Assembly: GCA_021292105.1 (NCBI GenBank) | Contig: CM037862.1 | Coordinates: 1,434,501 to 1,498,500 of the forward strand | DNA from: Anadara kagoshimensis | Taxonomy: Eukaryota; Mollusca; Bivalvia; Arcoida; Arcidae | DNA: 64,000 nucleotides | Direction of reading: 5' to 3' | In this document: positions 12,295 through 26,621 of the stretch, in pieces | Layout: every line of letters starts with the position of its first letter | Numbering within the stretch: position 1 is the stretch's first letter | The notes under the pieces: generated by a model | Databases searched by the model: none | Told to the model about the DNA's origin: nothing | Seen by the model: only the letters and a program-made list of their open reading frames with translations | Made by a program: the position numbers and the translations under genes

Positions 12295-12348
<54 letters not shown>

Positions 12349-15300
12349 CCAATATCACAATTGACGTACCTGAGGGTGTTGTTCTCGAATGTGTGGTGAT
12401 TTTTATTGATGGTGTTGTAATCTTTGTCGTAGAGACTGTCGTTACCATGGAAGATGCTGCTTTTTCAGTCGTATGGACATTTCCTGATGTATGTGCAGTT
12501 GTATCTATCCGTATTCCGTCTGTTGTCTTGTACTGAAATCCTGGTATAAAATGCGGCTGTCCACTGTGATCTGTAGACGTCTGGATTTTTCCATTTTTGG
12601 TTGATGTCGGATGTATAAATTGTGAAGAAGTTGGATTCACATTCGGTGTTGTACCATATGTAATGCTATGAGTATTTATATTTGGCGCAGTTTTAGTGTC
12701 TGATACTGGTGTTATTTTAGTAGTATAATCTGTAAAAGCAGATGTCTGGGTAATCCCATGATCTGTTTGTTTTGTCACGCGATCTGTTTGTGTTGTCACG
12801 TGATCTATCCGTGTTGTCACACGATCTGTCTGTGATGTCACGTGATCTGTCCTTGTTGCCATGTGACCAGACTCCGTCATGGAATAAGGATGTGAAGACA
12901 CCGATGACGTATCAGTAGAATTAATTTTGTAATAGTCAGTTGAAGGTGAAGTATTGCTGATAATGCATTTAAAAGACCCATTGGTATTTACACATATTTC
13001 ATGTGAATTGACACATGGGTTGCTATTACACTCATCGATATCTTGATCGCAAAGCTTACCGGTCCACGAAGGAGGACAGACACAGCTGAAATCATCAACA
13101 AGATCGGTGCAATTCCCACCATGTAGGCATGGATTGTTAAGACAGTCATCGATGTTGATACTACAGACCGAGCCTGTCCATCCATGACTACAATGGCACG
13201 TGAAACCGTTTGGTCTGTCTTCACAGGTGGCGCTGTTTTTACATGGTGCCGAAGAACAGTCATCAATATCAGATTTGCATGTTTTGCCGGTAAATCCAGG
13301 AGGACAATTACAGGAAAACGAACCATTAGTGTTTAAACATGTCCCTCCATTTATACACGGGTTTCCAGATTGACACTCGTTTATATCTGTTTCACATTTT
13401 TCACCAGTGTATCCATGCGAGCATATGCACATAAATGCGCCGACTGTATTAGTGCAGTTCCCATGATTTCTACAAGGATTTAAATTACACTCGTCTATGT
13501 CATTTTCACAATGAATGCCGTGAAATCCTGAATCGCAACTACAGTTAAAGTTTCCAATTAAATTATGACATGTTCCGTGATTCCCACAAATAGTTGTGTT
13601 TGTACATTCGTTGATATCGTTTTCACAATTACTTCCTGTATATCCGTTATGACATGCGCAGTTGTATCCCCCAATGTTGTTTCTACACGTGCCGTTATGA
13701 CAGATGTCATGTGTACTACATTCATCAATATCGGTCTGACAATTTGTACCTGTGAAGCCTCTATGACAGTTACACGTATACGATCCGTTTGTATTAATAC
13801 AAGTTCCGTTTCCGCATATACTGCTGTCGTCAATACATTCGTTTATATCAAGTTCACAGTGACTACCTGTATAGCCCGAATTGCAGATACATTTGTATCC
13901 ACCTTTAATATTCGCACATGATCCACTTCCACAGTTAATTGTATTAGACTTACATTCGTCAATGTCACTTTCGCAATGTTTACCATAGTAACCAGTTGAA
14001 CACATACATATATAACTGCCCACTGTATTATTGCACTGCCCATTGCGACCACAAATTGTATGATCCACACATTCATCAACATCGTGTTCACAAACCGGAC
14101 CTTTGAACCCACCAGTACATGTGCAGTTGTAACCGCCGTCAAAGTTTAAACATGATCCGCCATTTTTACATGCTGACACGTTTCTACATTCATTCACATC
14201 CCGTTCACAGTTTGTACCTTCATAACCGGAGTTACACAGGCAAATGTAACCACCTATTGTGTTATTGCAAGTTCCGCCATTTTTACACATGCCGCTTTTG
14301 GCGCACTCATTGATATCAATCTGACAATTACTGCCATCAAATCCATGTTTACATACGCATTTATAACTACCATATGTATTATTACAAGTACCGTTATTTT
14401 GACAAATGCCACTTCTGATACATTCATTGACATCGTTCTCACAGTTAAAACCATTAAACCCATTCCTACATGTACAGTGGTAACTACCATATGTATTATT
14501 ACAAGTACCGCCATTTTGACAAATGCCACTTCTGATACATTCATTGACATCGTTCTCACAGTTAAAACCACCAAACCCATTCCTACATGTACAGTGGTAA
14601 CTACCATATGTATTATAACATGTTCCGCCATTTTGACAAATGCCACTTCTGATACATTCATTGACATCGTTCTCACAGTTAAAACCATCAAACCCATTCC
14701 TACATCTACAGTGGTAACTACCATGTGTATTATTACATGTTCCGCCATTTTTGCAAGGAGATTGTTTTGTGCATTCGTTTACATCCATTTCACAATGTTT
14801 GCCATTAAATCCAGTCGAGCATGCGCATTTGTAGCTTCCAACAGAGTTAGAACACGTTCCATTGTTTTTACAAAGAGATCTATCATTGCATTCATTTATA
14901 TCAACGCATTTACTTCCGTTAAAACCCGAATTACACAAACACTTGTAACTTCCTGCAATATTTACGCATGAGCCATGTGATCCACATATGCCTGTGTTCA
15001 AGCATTCATCTATGTCATGTTCGCAGTGTGTTCCATTGTAACCGCTAGAGCAAGTACACGTATAACTACCAGCCGTATTGATACACGTACCGCCGTTCTG
15101 ACATATGGTTTTGTTTGTACATTCGTTGATGTCGTGTTCACAATGTGTTCCAGTATACCCGGTACATCCACACTTATAACCACCTTCCGTGTTTGTACAA
15201 TGACCGTGATGAGAACAAATTGATTTGTTGTTGCATTCGTTTATGTCACTCTCACAGTGTACACCGGTGTATCCATGGGAACAATTACATGTATAACTTC

Positions 15301-18300
15301 CGGGTAAGTTGATGCATGTGCCATGTGTTCCGCAAATGTGAGCGTTTGAACATTCATTTATGTCATTTTCACAATGTACACCGGTGTATCCATGGGAACA
15401 ATTACATTCATAACTTCCGGGTAAGTTGACGCACGTGCCATGTGTTCCGCAAATGTGTGCTTTTGTACACTCATTTATGTCATTTTCACAATGCGTTCCA
15501 GTGAATCCGGTTGAACACCGACACGTATAGCTACCGATAGAGTTGTGACATGTTCCTTTATTTTGACATAAAGATTTGTTTGTACACTCGTTGATATCAT
15601 GTTCACAATGTGTTCCAGTATACCCGGTGCATCCACACTTATAACCACCTTCCGTGTTTGTACAATGACCGTGATGAGAACAAATTGATTTGTTGTTACA
15701 TTCGTTTATATCACTCTCACAATGTACACCGGTGTATCCATGGGAACAATTACATTTATAACTTCCGGGTATGTTGACGCATGTACCATGTGTTCCACAA
15801 ATGTGTGCGTTTGAACATTCATTTATGTCATTTTCACAATGTACACCGGTGTATCCATGGGAACAATTACATGTATAACTTCCTGGTATGTTGACGCATG
15901 TACCATGTGTTCCACAAATGTGTGCTTTTGAACATTCATTTATGTCATTTTCACAATGCGTTCCAGTGAATCCGGTCGAACACCGACACGTATAGCTACC
16001 GATAGAGTTGAGACATGTTCCTTTATTTTGACATAAAGATTTGTTTGTACATTCGTTGATATCATGTTCACAATGTGTTCCAGTATACCCGGTACATCCA
16101 CACTTATAACCGCCTTCCGTGTTTGTACAATGACCGTGATGAGAACAAATTGATTTGTTGTTACATTCATTTATGTCACTCTCACAGTGTACACCGGTGT
16201 ATCCATGGGAACAATTACATGTATAACTTCCGATTGTATTTACGCACGATCCATGGAGTCCGCATATTTTTGTATTTGAGCATTCATTTATTTCGTGTTC
16301 GCAATGACTGCCATTGAATCCACTAGAACAATTGCATCTGTAACTTCCGACTGTATTTACACACGATCCATGGAGTCCGCATATCGATGGCTTTAAACAT
16401 TCATTGATGTCGTTTTCACAATGACCACCCTGATATCCACTGGAGCAGTTACACCTGTAACTTCCGGGAGTATTTTCACACGTTCCATGAGATCCACATA
16501 TTTTGTTATCCACACATTCATTTATCTCATTCTCACAATGGGTACCAGAATATCCCGTACAATTACAACTGTAACCTCCGTGAGTGTTTACACAGACTCC
16601 TCCATACGGACATATCGATGTATTTTTGCATTCATTTATGTCCTGTTCGCAATGAACTCCGGTGAAGGTATTGGGCAGCTGCATTTGAAACTACCGATTG
16701 AGTTTGTGCAAGTGCCTCCATTTTGACAAATTGATCTATCTCTACATTCATTAATGTCACTACAAACAGTCCCATTAAACCCTGAATGACAATTACACCT
16801 GTATCCTCCAACCGTGTTTACGCATGTACCATGTTGTCCGCATATACCCGAGCTCAAACACTCATTGATATCATCTTCGCAATTCACTCCAGTGTACCCA
16901 TGAGAACACTTACAGTTGTAACTACCAACCGTATTGGTACACGTCCCACCATTCTTACATGGATGCTTAGCTGTACATTCGTTGATATCATGTTGGCATT
17001 GTGACCCAGTATAACCGGTACAACTACACATATAACTACCTGGGGTATTGGTACAGTTGCCATGGTATGGACAAATAGATTTATTGTGACACTCGTTAAT
17101 GTCTTGCTCACAATTTGTACCCGTGTATCCAATATTGCATCTACAACTGTAACTCCCCGCGTTATTTACACAAGTCCCTCCATGTTGGCATAACGATTTA
17201 TCTCTGCACTCATCAATGTCCGAACATCTACTTCCTTCGAATCCTCTATCACAGGAACAAGTATAACTTCCTGGTGCGTTGTTACATTTACCATGGGTAC
17301 CGCAGATTGTATGGTCCGAACATTCATTGATATCGACGTCACAATGATTTCCTGTATAACCATGGCGACAGTTACATCGATAGCTACCTGGAGTATTGAC
17401 ACATGTCCCGTGAGATCCACATATCTGTTTATTTGAACATTCATTGATATCAGTTTCACAGTGTCGACCAATATACCCCTTGCATTGACAAGTATATCCA
17501 CCGGGTGTGTTCGAACACACACCATGGTTATTACAGATAGACTGGTTTTTACATTCATTTATATCACTCTCGCAGTTTTTACCAGACCACCCATTAACAC
17601 AGGTACAATGAAAACTACCTGGGGAGTTACTACATTTTCCGCCATGTCGACATGTAAAAACGTTATGACATTCATCTACGTCTTTATCACATTTCAATCC
17701 AGTCCACCCAGACGCACAGTTACACGAGTATCTTTCTCCTGTTGAGGTACAACTTGCATTATGTTGACAAGGATGGGAAGAACAAGGATCAACCTTCTGT
17801 TCACATTGTGAACCTGTCCATCCATGAGAGCAAGCACATTTAAAGTGATCTCCAATATTGCTGCAGGTACCGTAGTTATGGCAGGGATCTGGTAAACAAT
17901 GGTTATGTTGTCACATGTTTGTCCGATGTACTGAGGCGTACAAAACATTTAAATCCATAACTAAGATTTTGGCAGGTTCCTTGATTTTTACATGGAGAAC
18001 TGGAACAATAGTTTCTTTTTTCACAATGTTGACCCATGTAAGAATGTGGACAATTACAGCTAAATGTGTTCCCAGAATTTGTACAATTCCCACCATTTTG
18101 GCAGGACATGGTAACAATGATCCATGATTCACAACGTGACCCCTCCTCCGGCCTACATTGACATGTAAATCCGTTGTTTGAATTCTTGCAAGTGCCTTGG
18201 TGACACGGGTTAGATGCGCAGTGGTTAAATACCTCACAATGTCCCACCAATGTAATTCGCTGCACAGCTACAGGAGTAAGAAAATCCGTTCAGTACGCAT

Positions 18301-21300
18301 TTACCAGAATGTTGGCATGGATTGGTGTTGCATGGGTTCACATGATCGCATCTTGAACCTATGTATCCATGGTTACAGGTACAATTATATGAATTTTTAC
18401 CATTGTTACAAGTCCCATGTTGTCCACATGGATTATTGTCACAGTAATTTCTGGTTTCACATCGTTGACCCATCCAGGCGCTGCTACATGTACAATTATA
18501 ACCGTTGTTTAAATTGTTACAGGTGCCCTGATTTGTACAAGGATTATTCATACAGTAATCAACTGTCTGACAATTTATACCTATATGACCCCTATCACAA
18601 TGACATTTGTAGGACGAGCCTTCAACAGTACACGATCCACTATGACAAGGATTTGGTATACACGGATCATCTCTGTCACAATTAGTTCCTATATATCCAC
18701 GGTCACATATACATTTGTAAGTTGTTGGCGTATTGTTACAATGTCCGTGACTTCCACATGGGTTATTGGCACAGTAATTCTTTATGTCGCAATCTTTACC
18801 TATCCAATCATTAACACATGTACAGTTATATCCCGTGGCACCGTTTGTGCATTTTCCCGCGTTTTTACAAGGTTGTGGATAACAATAGTCTCGTATATTA
18901 CAAGAGGGTCCTAACCAGCCGTTATCACAATGACAGGTAAAATTAGATGGAGAGTTTATACATTTACCGTGATTGTGACAAGGATTACCCTCACAGTGGT
19001 TGATGACATCACAACGAGCACCTGTCCAGTGTGACGTACATGTGCAACTATAGTTAGTTTGATGATTATTGCAGTGACCAGAATTTAAACAAGGATTAGA
19101 GTAACAATAGTTGATTGTTTCACAGTTAGTTCCGGTAGCGTTTTTTGGGCATGCGCATTGATACTTTCCAAGAGTGTTTGTACAACTCCCGCCGTTTTTA
19201 CATGGTGACTGCTGACATTCATCAACATCAATTTCACACTTTGTTCCAGCAGTATTACTATGGCAATGACATTTAAATCCACCTATTGTATTTTCACATC
19301 TCCCGCCATTGCAAAACCTTTGTATAGCGCATTCGTTAACATCAAACTTACACTGGCTTCCATGATAGCCTACAAGAAAAAATATCTATATGCTGCCCAT
19401 TTAAATATTAAAGACTACAATGATATTGGAAAATAACATCAACATATTAACCAACTAAATAGGAAACAGTAAAATCCGTTCAAAGGAACAATATATTATT
19501 AAATGTAATTGACAGAAAGGGATAGACGGGAACAACCTGGTGCTGGAAGAAAACGAAAGACATAACCTTCTGCAGAAGCCCCTTACCAATGTCAGATTTG
19601 ACACCAAATCAAAACATATTATGTCAAGGGTAGTTAAGGGTTGACAGATGCACGCGGCTTAACATCATAAATAAAGACCGTTCATAGTACAAACTATGGT
19701 CACCTGATATTGGTTGCTGAAATGTTTTAAGATATCATACAATGAACCATTTCGGTATTCTTTCACATCTGTGACCTTGAACTTTGAACCCCTGATGTTC
19801 ATCTATATAACAAAATGATTGTTGTGTCAACATCAACAATATTCAAACATACATGCACATATATCATCAAAACAAACATACTAATCCATGTCCGAATCAC
19901 AATACAGAAACAAAGTTAAAACTTTGGAACTGACAAGTTAGATTAGACACATGAAACTCCACCATGGAAGTGAGGTCGGGTGCTCTGGAAGGGTAAGCAC
20001 CTCCTGTTAAGCTATCTGCACCCGCAACGTGTGTAATCAAAATTGTGTGAGAGGAACATGGACGTCAAATATATCTAGGACAATCCTTGACACAGAGATA
20101 TCAAACGTATCAACAATACTGTGATGACGGCCATCAAAATGACAATTACATAAATACCTAATGTTCTTATATACATGTTTATAGCTTACAAGATAATTTA
20201 TCAAGTCACAAAGGTAATAAATTGTGCTAAGATCTTGATATTTAACCTTGACCTTACTTTGATTGTTATAACAAGAATATGTCAAAACTGAAAACCCCAT
20301 GCTATTATTTCTTAAACTCGTCTAGGTATAACAATTTAAAGCCATTTTGCGATATTTTGCTACGGGGGGAATACATCTACATGTATTCTGGTTTATGTGT
20401 ACATCGCCAACAGATATATGCACAAAGATTTAGAATGATGGTATTAAAATACTAAATATATATATCAAGAAATTTAAATTAATGGAGATTTATATCAATT
20501 TATCAATATTATACAATTATTGTCTTTTGATGAGGTGGATATGGTAATATACAGACCTGAACAAAGTAATATTCACAGAGGCCGAGTTGGTAAAGCCGGT
20601 TTTAAAAGCTCTTTTAAATATTTTCTTGTTAGTTTAATAGCACTATCTGTTAACTTTTTTGTCCATGGCATCTTTTGATGTCAAAATTGCCTCAATATTC
20701 TGAGATTTCCACAGACGCAAACGTTTACGCTGCTCGTCATCCGACATTTCATTTTTGTGAATTGCCAAAACTATGTCAATGACGTCAGCACATGCTATTT
20801 TTGACGTCTTTTAATTATAGTGTCATAATTTACGGGTCCCATGAAAGAAGGCATATGATTGGATATTTATTCGAGTCTTGTCCAATCAGACAGAAGTGTC
20901 GATTGAATTTGGAAATTCCCTGATCTATTTATGGTTACTATCTGGGATTAAAAAGTGATATCCAGGTGGATATCGCATTTTATCCTGCGAATCAAATTGC
21001 TTCTAAACCAATCAAATTGTACGGAATTTTTCAGTCATATAATAAATCTCTTTACCTTATGCACGTCTCGATATAAGTGAAATATTCTTGACTGGGACGT
21101 TAAATACCAATACTCACTTACTCACTCTTTACCTTATGTGTGCGTACAAACCTTGTTTGCAGTATTTGTGGTGTCTTTGACCACATTCTACTTGGTGTGT
21201 AGTACAGCTGACATTACAATGAGGTCCAACATGGGAATAAGCACAGTATACTTTATACTCTATCCTCATTCTGTAAAAAGTGAATAATAAAATGTCTGAA

Positions 21301-24300
21301 CATCTGAGTTTATCATCGTAACATTTATTAAGTCAACCACGGTAAAGTCTTTAGTAATGCATTAACTGCCATGATGTGCTGATTTTGAATTTTTATTAAA
21401 ATAACGCATTCAAAATCAAAATCCAAAATTAGCACATGACGTTAGTATATAATTACTCAGCCCACTATTACTTTTTATTAATGAGTGTCCCAGTTATTTA
21501 CATATATTAGAACTTGATGAGATTCAAAGGCGGTATTATCACATTGGTATTCTTTTCACGGTAGTAAATGTTCCTTCCAAAAATTAATACAAATTTCTTT
21601 TTAGGATGTATAATGCTAAAGTGCCCAAGATTCCTTCCATAAAGTTTTTACCTAATTTTTGGACGGATATGACTCTAGACCAATGTTTTATAAAGAAAAA
21701 ATGATATGATTGTAGATTAATTGGTTCGTTAGGGTCATATAAATATACCCAAATAGTGACAATTCCCGTTTTCACCAATTTTGTGACATTTTAATTTAAA
21801 AATTAACAGCTCCGCAAATAAACTTTATCATACTTTCCCATGATCACACTTTTCCTATGGGACGTCAAATATATAGAGGGCTATCCTGGACACATCAAAT
21901 CTATCAACAACACTGTGATGACGGCCATAAAACATTTTGAGTACCTTGTTGATAAGCCTAGGCTTGCAATATCCATGGGTTAAGAATTTTTGATGACTTC
22001 TGAGTCAAATTAATAATGATGAATATTTGTTAAAAAAGTGTCCTTTTTCAATATTTTTAGCACAAATTTAAAGAATATTTAAGTTCAACTTTAAGTTAAG
22101 AAAAAATGATTGTTGATATGAATATCATTAAATTTAAAAAAAAATTAAATATATTTTGGATGTACATTAATCATGTAAATTTTATCGTCAATTTTTAACA
22201 CTGGTATAATATGTAAATTTGTACACCTATACCAATTGCTTTTGTCAAATACCACGTTTTGAATTTAATCATACAATACATCGAAAAAGTGGTATATGAC
22301 ATCTGTATTCTTTGGCTGGCGCTATTGGCCTTGTCAAGCTATAGAATTGAAAATTTCAATGTTTAAAACTTTCGTGTTAAAATGTATAATACTTTCTCAC
22401 AAAGTACATTACTAATGTTCACCCTGTGACTTTTTTATTTTTATTTTCAATTTTTTTTCTATTTGTCAGAAATACATATAATATACTTTAAAACAAATAT
22501 TTAATTTTTACTTAAAATGGAAAAATACTTTCCACTTACTTTGACTTAGTAGTTACAGCAAACACATGTATGTATGCGCATCCGTCAAAGTATTTCTGAA
22601 GAAAATAAAAATGTTGGCACTATGGAGAGTTTACATGACAAAAATGGCGATGTTTACATCGGAAGTTATGTCCTTGGTGACGTTTTACGTCATATGCGCT
22701 ACAAAAACCGCCATTTGCCTGGTTTTTCAACATGTAAAATCCCCGCAGCGCCAACGTTTTACCCTGTGCAGATATTCGTTATTCTAGTCGCGGATGCGCA
22801 TACAGATTTATAGTTAGTAAGTAAAAATTTCAGTCTTTCTTTAAGTTTATTCACTGTTACAAACAACGTAGTTACAGTGAAAAGGGGGGTCTCGTTTGAA
22901 ATAACCATATGTTATCATAAAAAAGAGAATAACTATATAAATAGGAATGCAACATAAAGGTAGTAAATATCCTGTTTAACCTACTTGATTCCTAAATTAC
23001 TTTGAAAGTCCTTCAGTTTCCAAGTAGCGTACACTTCAGACTGGGTTTTACTCAGGTCTCCTATATCAATATCCATTTCTTCCTTCAATATCAAATCACC
23101 ATGACCATACTTATCATAAATCTTGAAGTCCAACACGTACTGATCCTAAAAGATAAAAGCACAGAAATAGAAAGACGTTGGACCATTTCAAACTTCAGCT
23201 AAAGTATGTACTGATTGTACATAATAACAGCAAGGAAATATACATATGATGGACCAACTTCAAACTTCAGCTAAAGTATGTACTGATTGTACAAGATAAC
23301 AGCAAGGAAATATACATATGATGGACCAACTTCAAACTTCAGCTAAAGTATGTACTGATTGTACAAGATAACAGCAAGGAAATATACATATGATGGACCA
23401 ACTTCAAACTTCAGCTAAAGTATGTATTGATCCTACAAGATAATAGCAAGGAAATATACATATGATGGACCAACTTCAAACTTCAGCTAAAGTATGTACT
23501 GATTGTACAAGATAACAGCAAGGAAATATACATATGATGGACCAACTTCAAACTTCAGCTAAAGTATGTACTGATCCTACAAGATAATAGCAAGGAAATA
23601 TACATATGATGGTCCAACTTCAAACTTCAGCTAAAGTATGTACTGATCCTACAAGATAATAGCAAGGAAATATACATATGATGGACCAACTTCAAACTTC
23701 AGTTAAAGTATGTACTGATCGTACAAGATAATAGCAAGGAAATATACATATGATGGACCAACTTCAAACTTCAGTTAAAGTATGTACTGATCCTACAAGA
23801 TAACAGCAAGGAAATATACATATGATGGACCAACTTCAAACTTCAGTTAAAGTATGTACTGATCCTACAAGATAACAGCAAGGAAATATACATATGATGG
23901 ACCAACTTCAAACTTCAGTTAAAGTATGTACTGATCCTACAAGATAATAGCAAGGAAATATACATATAATGGACCAACTTCAAACTTCAGTTAAAGTATG
24001 TATTGATCCTACAACATAATAACAAGGAAATATACATATGATGGACCAACTTCAAACTTCAGTTAAAGTATGTACTGATCCTACAACATAACAGCAAGGA
24101 AATAAACATATGATGGACCAACTTCAAACTTCAGTTAAAGTATGTATTGATCCTACAACATAATAACAAGGAAATATACATATGATGGACCAACTTCAAA
24201 CTTCAGTTAAAGTATGTACTGATCCTACAACATAATAACAAGGAAATATACATATGATGGACCAACTTCAAACTTCAGTTAAAGTATGTACTGATCGTAC

Positions 24301-26574
24301 AAGATAATAGCAAGGAAATATACATATGATGGACCAACTTCAAACTTCAGTTAAAGTATGTACTGATCCTACAAGATAATAGCAAGGAAATATACATATG
24401 ATGGACCAACTTCAAACTTCAGCTAAAGTATGTACTGATCGTACAAGATAATAGCAAAGAAATATACATATGATGGTCCAACTTCAAACTTCAGCTAAAG
24501 TATGTACTGATCGTACAAGATAATAGCAAAGAAATATACATATGATGGTCCAACTTCAAACTTCAGTTAAAGTATGTACCGATCGTACAAGATAATAGCA
24601 AGGAAATATACATATGATGGTCCAACTTCAAACTTCAGCTAAAGTATGTACTGATTGTACAAGATAATAGCAAGGAACTATACATATGATGGACCAACTT
24701 CAAACTTCAGTTAAAGTATGTACTGATTGTACAAGATAATAGCAAGGAAATATACATATGATGGTCCAACTTCAAACTTCAGCTAAAGTATGTACTGATT
24801 GTACAAGATAACAGCAAGGAAATATACATATGATGGACCAACTTCAAACTTCAGCTAAAGTATGTACTGATTGTACAAGATAATAGCAAGGAAATATACA
24901 TATGATGGACCAACTTCAAACTTCAGCTAAAGTATGTACTGATTGTACAAGATAATAGCAAGGAACTATACATATGATGGACCAACTTCAAACTTCAGCT
25001 AAAGTATGTACTGATCGTACAAGATAATAGCAAGGAAATATACATATGATGGTCCAACTTCAAACTTCAGCTAAAGTATGTACTGATTGTACAAGATAAT
25101 AGCAAGGAAATATACATATGATGGTCCAACTTCAAACTTCAGCTAAAGTATGTACTGATCGTACAAGATAATAGCAAGGAAATATACATATGATGGACCA
25201 ACTTCAAACTTCAGCTAAAGTATGTACTGATTGTACAAGATAATAGCAAGGAAATATACATATGATGGTCCAACTTCAAACTTCAGCTAAAGTATGTACT
25301 GATCGTACAAGATAATAGCAAGGAACTATACATATGATGGTCCAACTTCAAACTTCAGCTAAAGTATGTACCGATCGTACAAGATAATAGCAAAGAAATA
25401 TACATATGATGGTCCAACTTCAAACTTCAGCTAAAGTATGTACTGATTGTACAAGATAATAGCAAGGAAATATACATATGATGGTCCAACTTCAAACTTC
25501 AGTTAAAGTATGTATTGATCCTACAAGATAACAGCAAGGAAATATACATATGATGGACCAACTTCAAACTTCAGTTAAAGTATGTATTGATCCTACAAGA
25601 TAACAGCAAGGAAATATACATATGATGGACCAACTTCAAACTTCAGTTAAAGTATGTATTGATCCTACAACATAAAAACAAGGAAATAGAAACATGGGCC
25701 AAAAAATTTTCCAGTTTAAACTAATTCGACTGAAAATGTCAAATATTTGAAATGCATTATTGGAATTTTTTATAACTAATATTTGTGTGAAATCCAAAAC
25801 ATGTCTGTTATCAAGTTATTTATACTATCCTTGATATATTATCTATTTTGCTCGGAAGTTTGTTGATCTTGCACCATATTGTAAATAATGCATGTATTTT
25901 TTTTAAATATATTTGTTTTGTGGTAATTTAATTATCTTGATGAACAATACTAGTAAAATCTATAGCTAAAATATCTGTTTATTAATTATTATGTTTTGAT
26001 GATAAACATCCAGCAACAAGCATACCGGTCCATGTTCAAATGGCACAATAACTGCACAAAACTTCCAACAGGAAGTAAGGCCAGGTGCTCCGAAAGAGTA
26101 AGCGTCTTCTGTTTAGCTAGCTATATCAACCACGTGTGAAAATCTGGAATATTCTCTGAGCAATATTTTACAGTAATGATGGGCAATGTTAAATGTAAAA
26201 ACAGACAGCTATATTCAACGTACCGGTATGTCAACCGGTAGAAAATGAGCACCGACAAATTGACCTCATTTAGAGATTTTCAATTTTTAGACGTCAAGGA
26301 ATCCAATACGTTTTTCCATCATTATTTGACATGTTTCAAAATCATGGAATTATAATCAATTTAATTTGATGGCCTGCTTGTATGCATGTGTTTAACGTTT
26401 CTATTACATAAATACTTACCTGCCAATTAGCAACTTCAATAGCAAAAGGATTACTAACGTTGGTCAACTCAGCGCCGAGTATGGCATTATTAGATTGTGT
26501 TATAACCGGTGTTCGAACACAAGGATTATCTTTGCTCGCCCTTAAAAGGTAAGATAAAATGAAATGAAATGAAA

Positions 26575-26621
<47 letters not shown>

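Noticed and set aside
12300-12345. Loss of the gene 1 exon 6 donor to the CT run, parallel to gene 2
   Set aside because: The donor CAG|gtacgt at 12369 is intact and the CT run starts about 25 bp farther into the intron.
13558-17130. Many open frames of 60-200 codons on both strands inside the EGF exons
   Set aside because: They are shadows of the EGF reading frame caused by the regular codon pattern; none has its own start context or domain signature.
22195-22215. ctggtataatatg as a further retrozyme copy
   Set aside because: Only 13 bases match the retrozyme unit and no hammerhead core lies nearby.
22540-22830. Possible coding exon around the open frame at 22566-22813
   Set aside because: Flanked by inverted tgtatgcgcatccg-type sequences, so more likely a degraded repeat; the two overlapping frames have no domain.
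23138-25695. Regular direct repeats resembling a CRISPR array
   Set aside because: The 71-72-bp unit repeats as a whole with no unique spacers, in a eukaryotic intron; it is a minisatellite.
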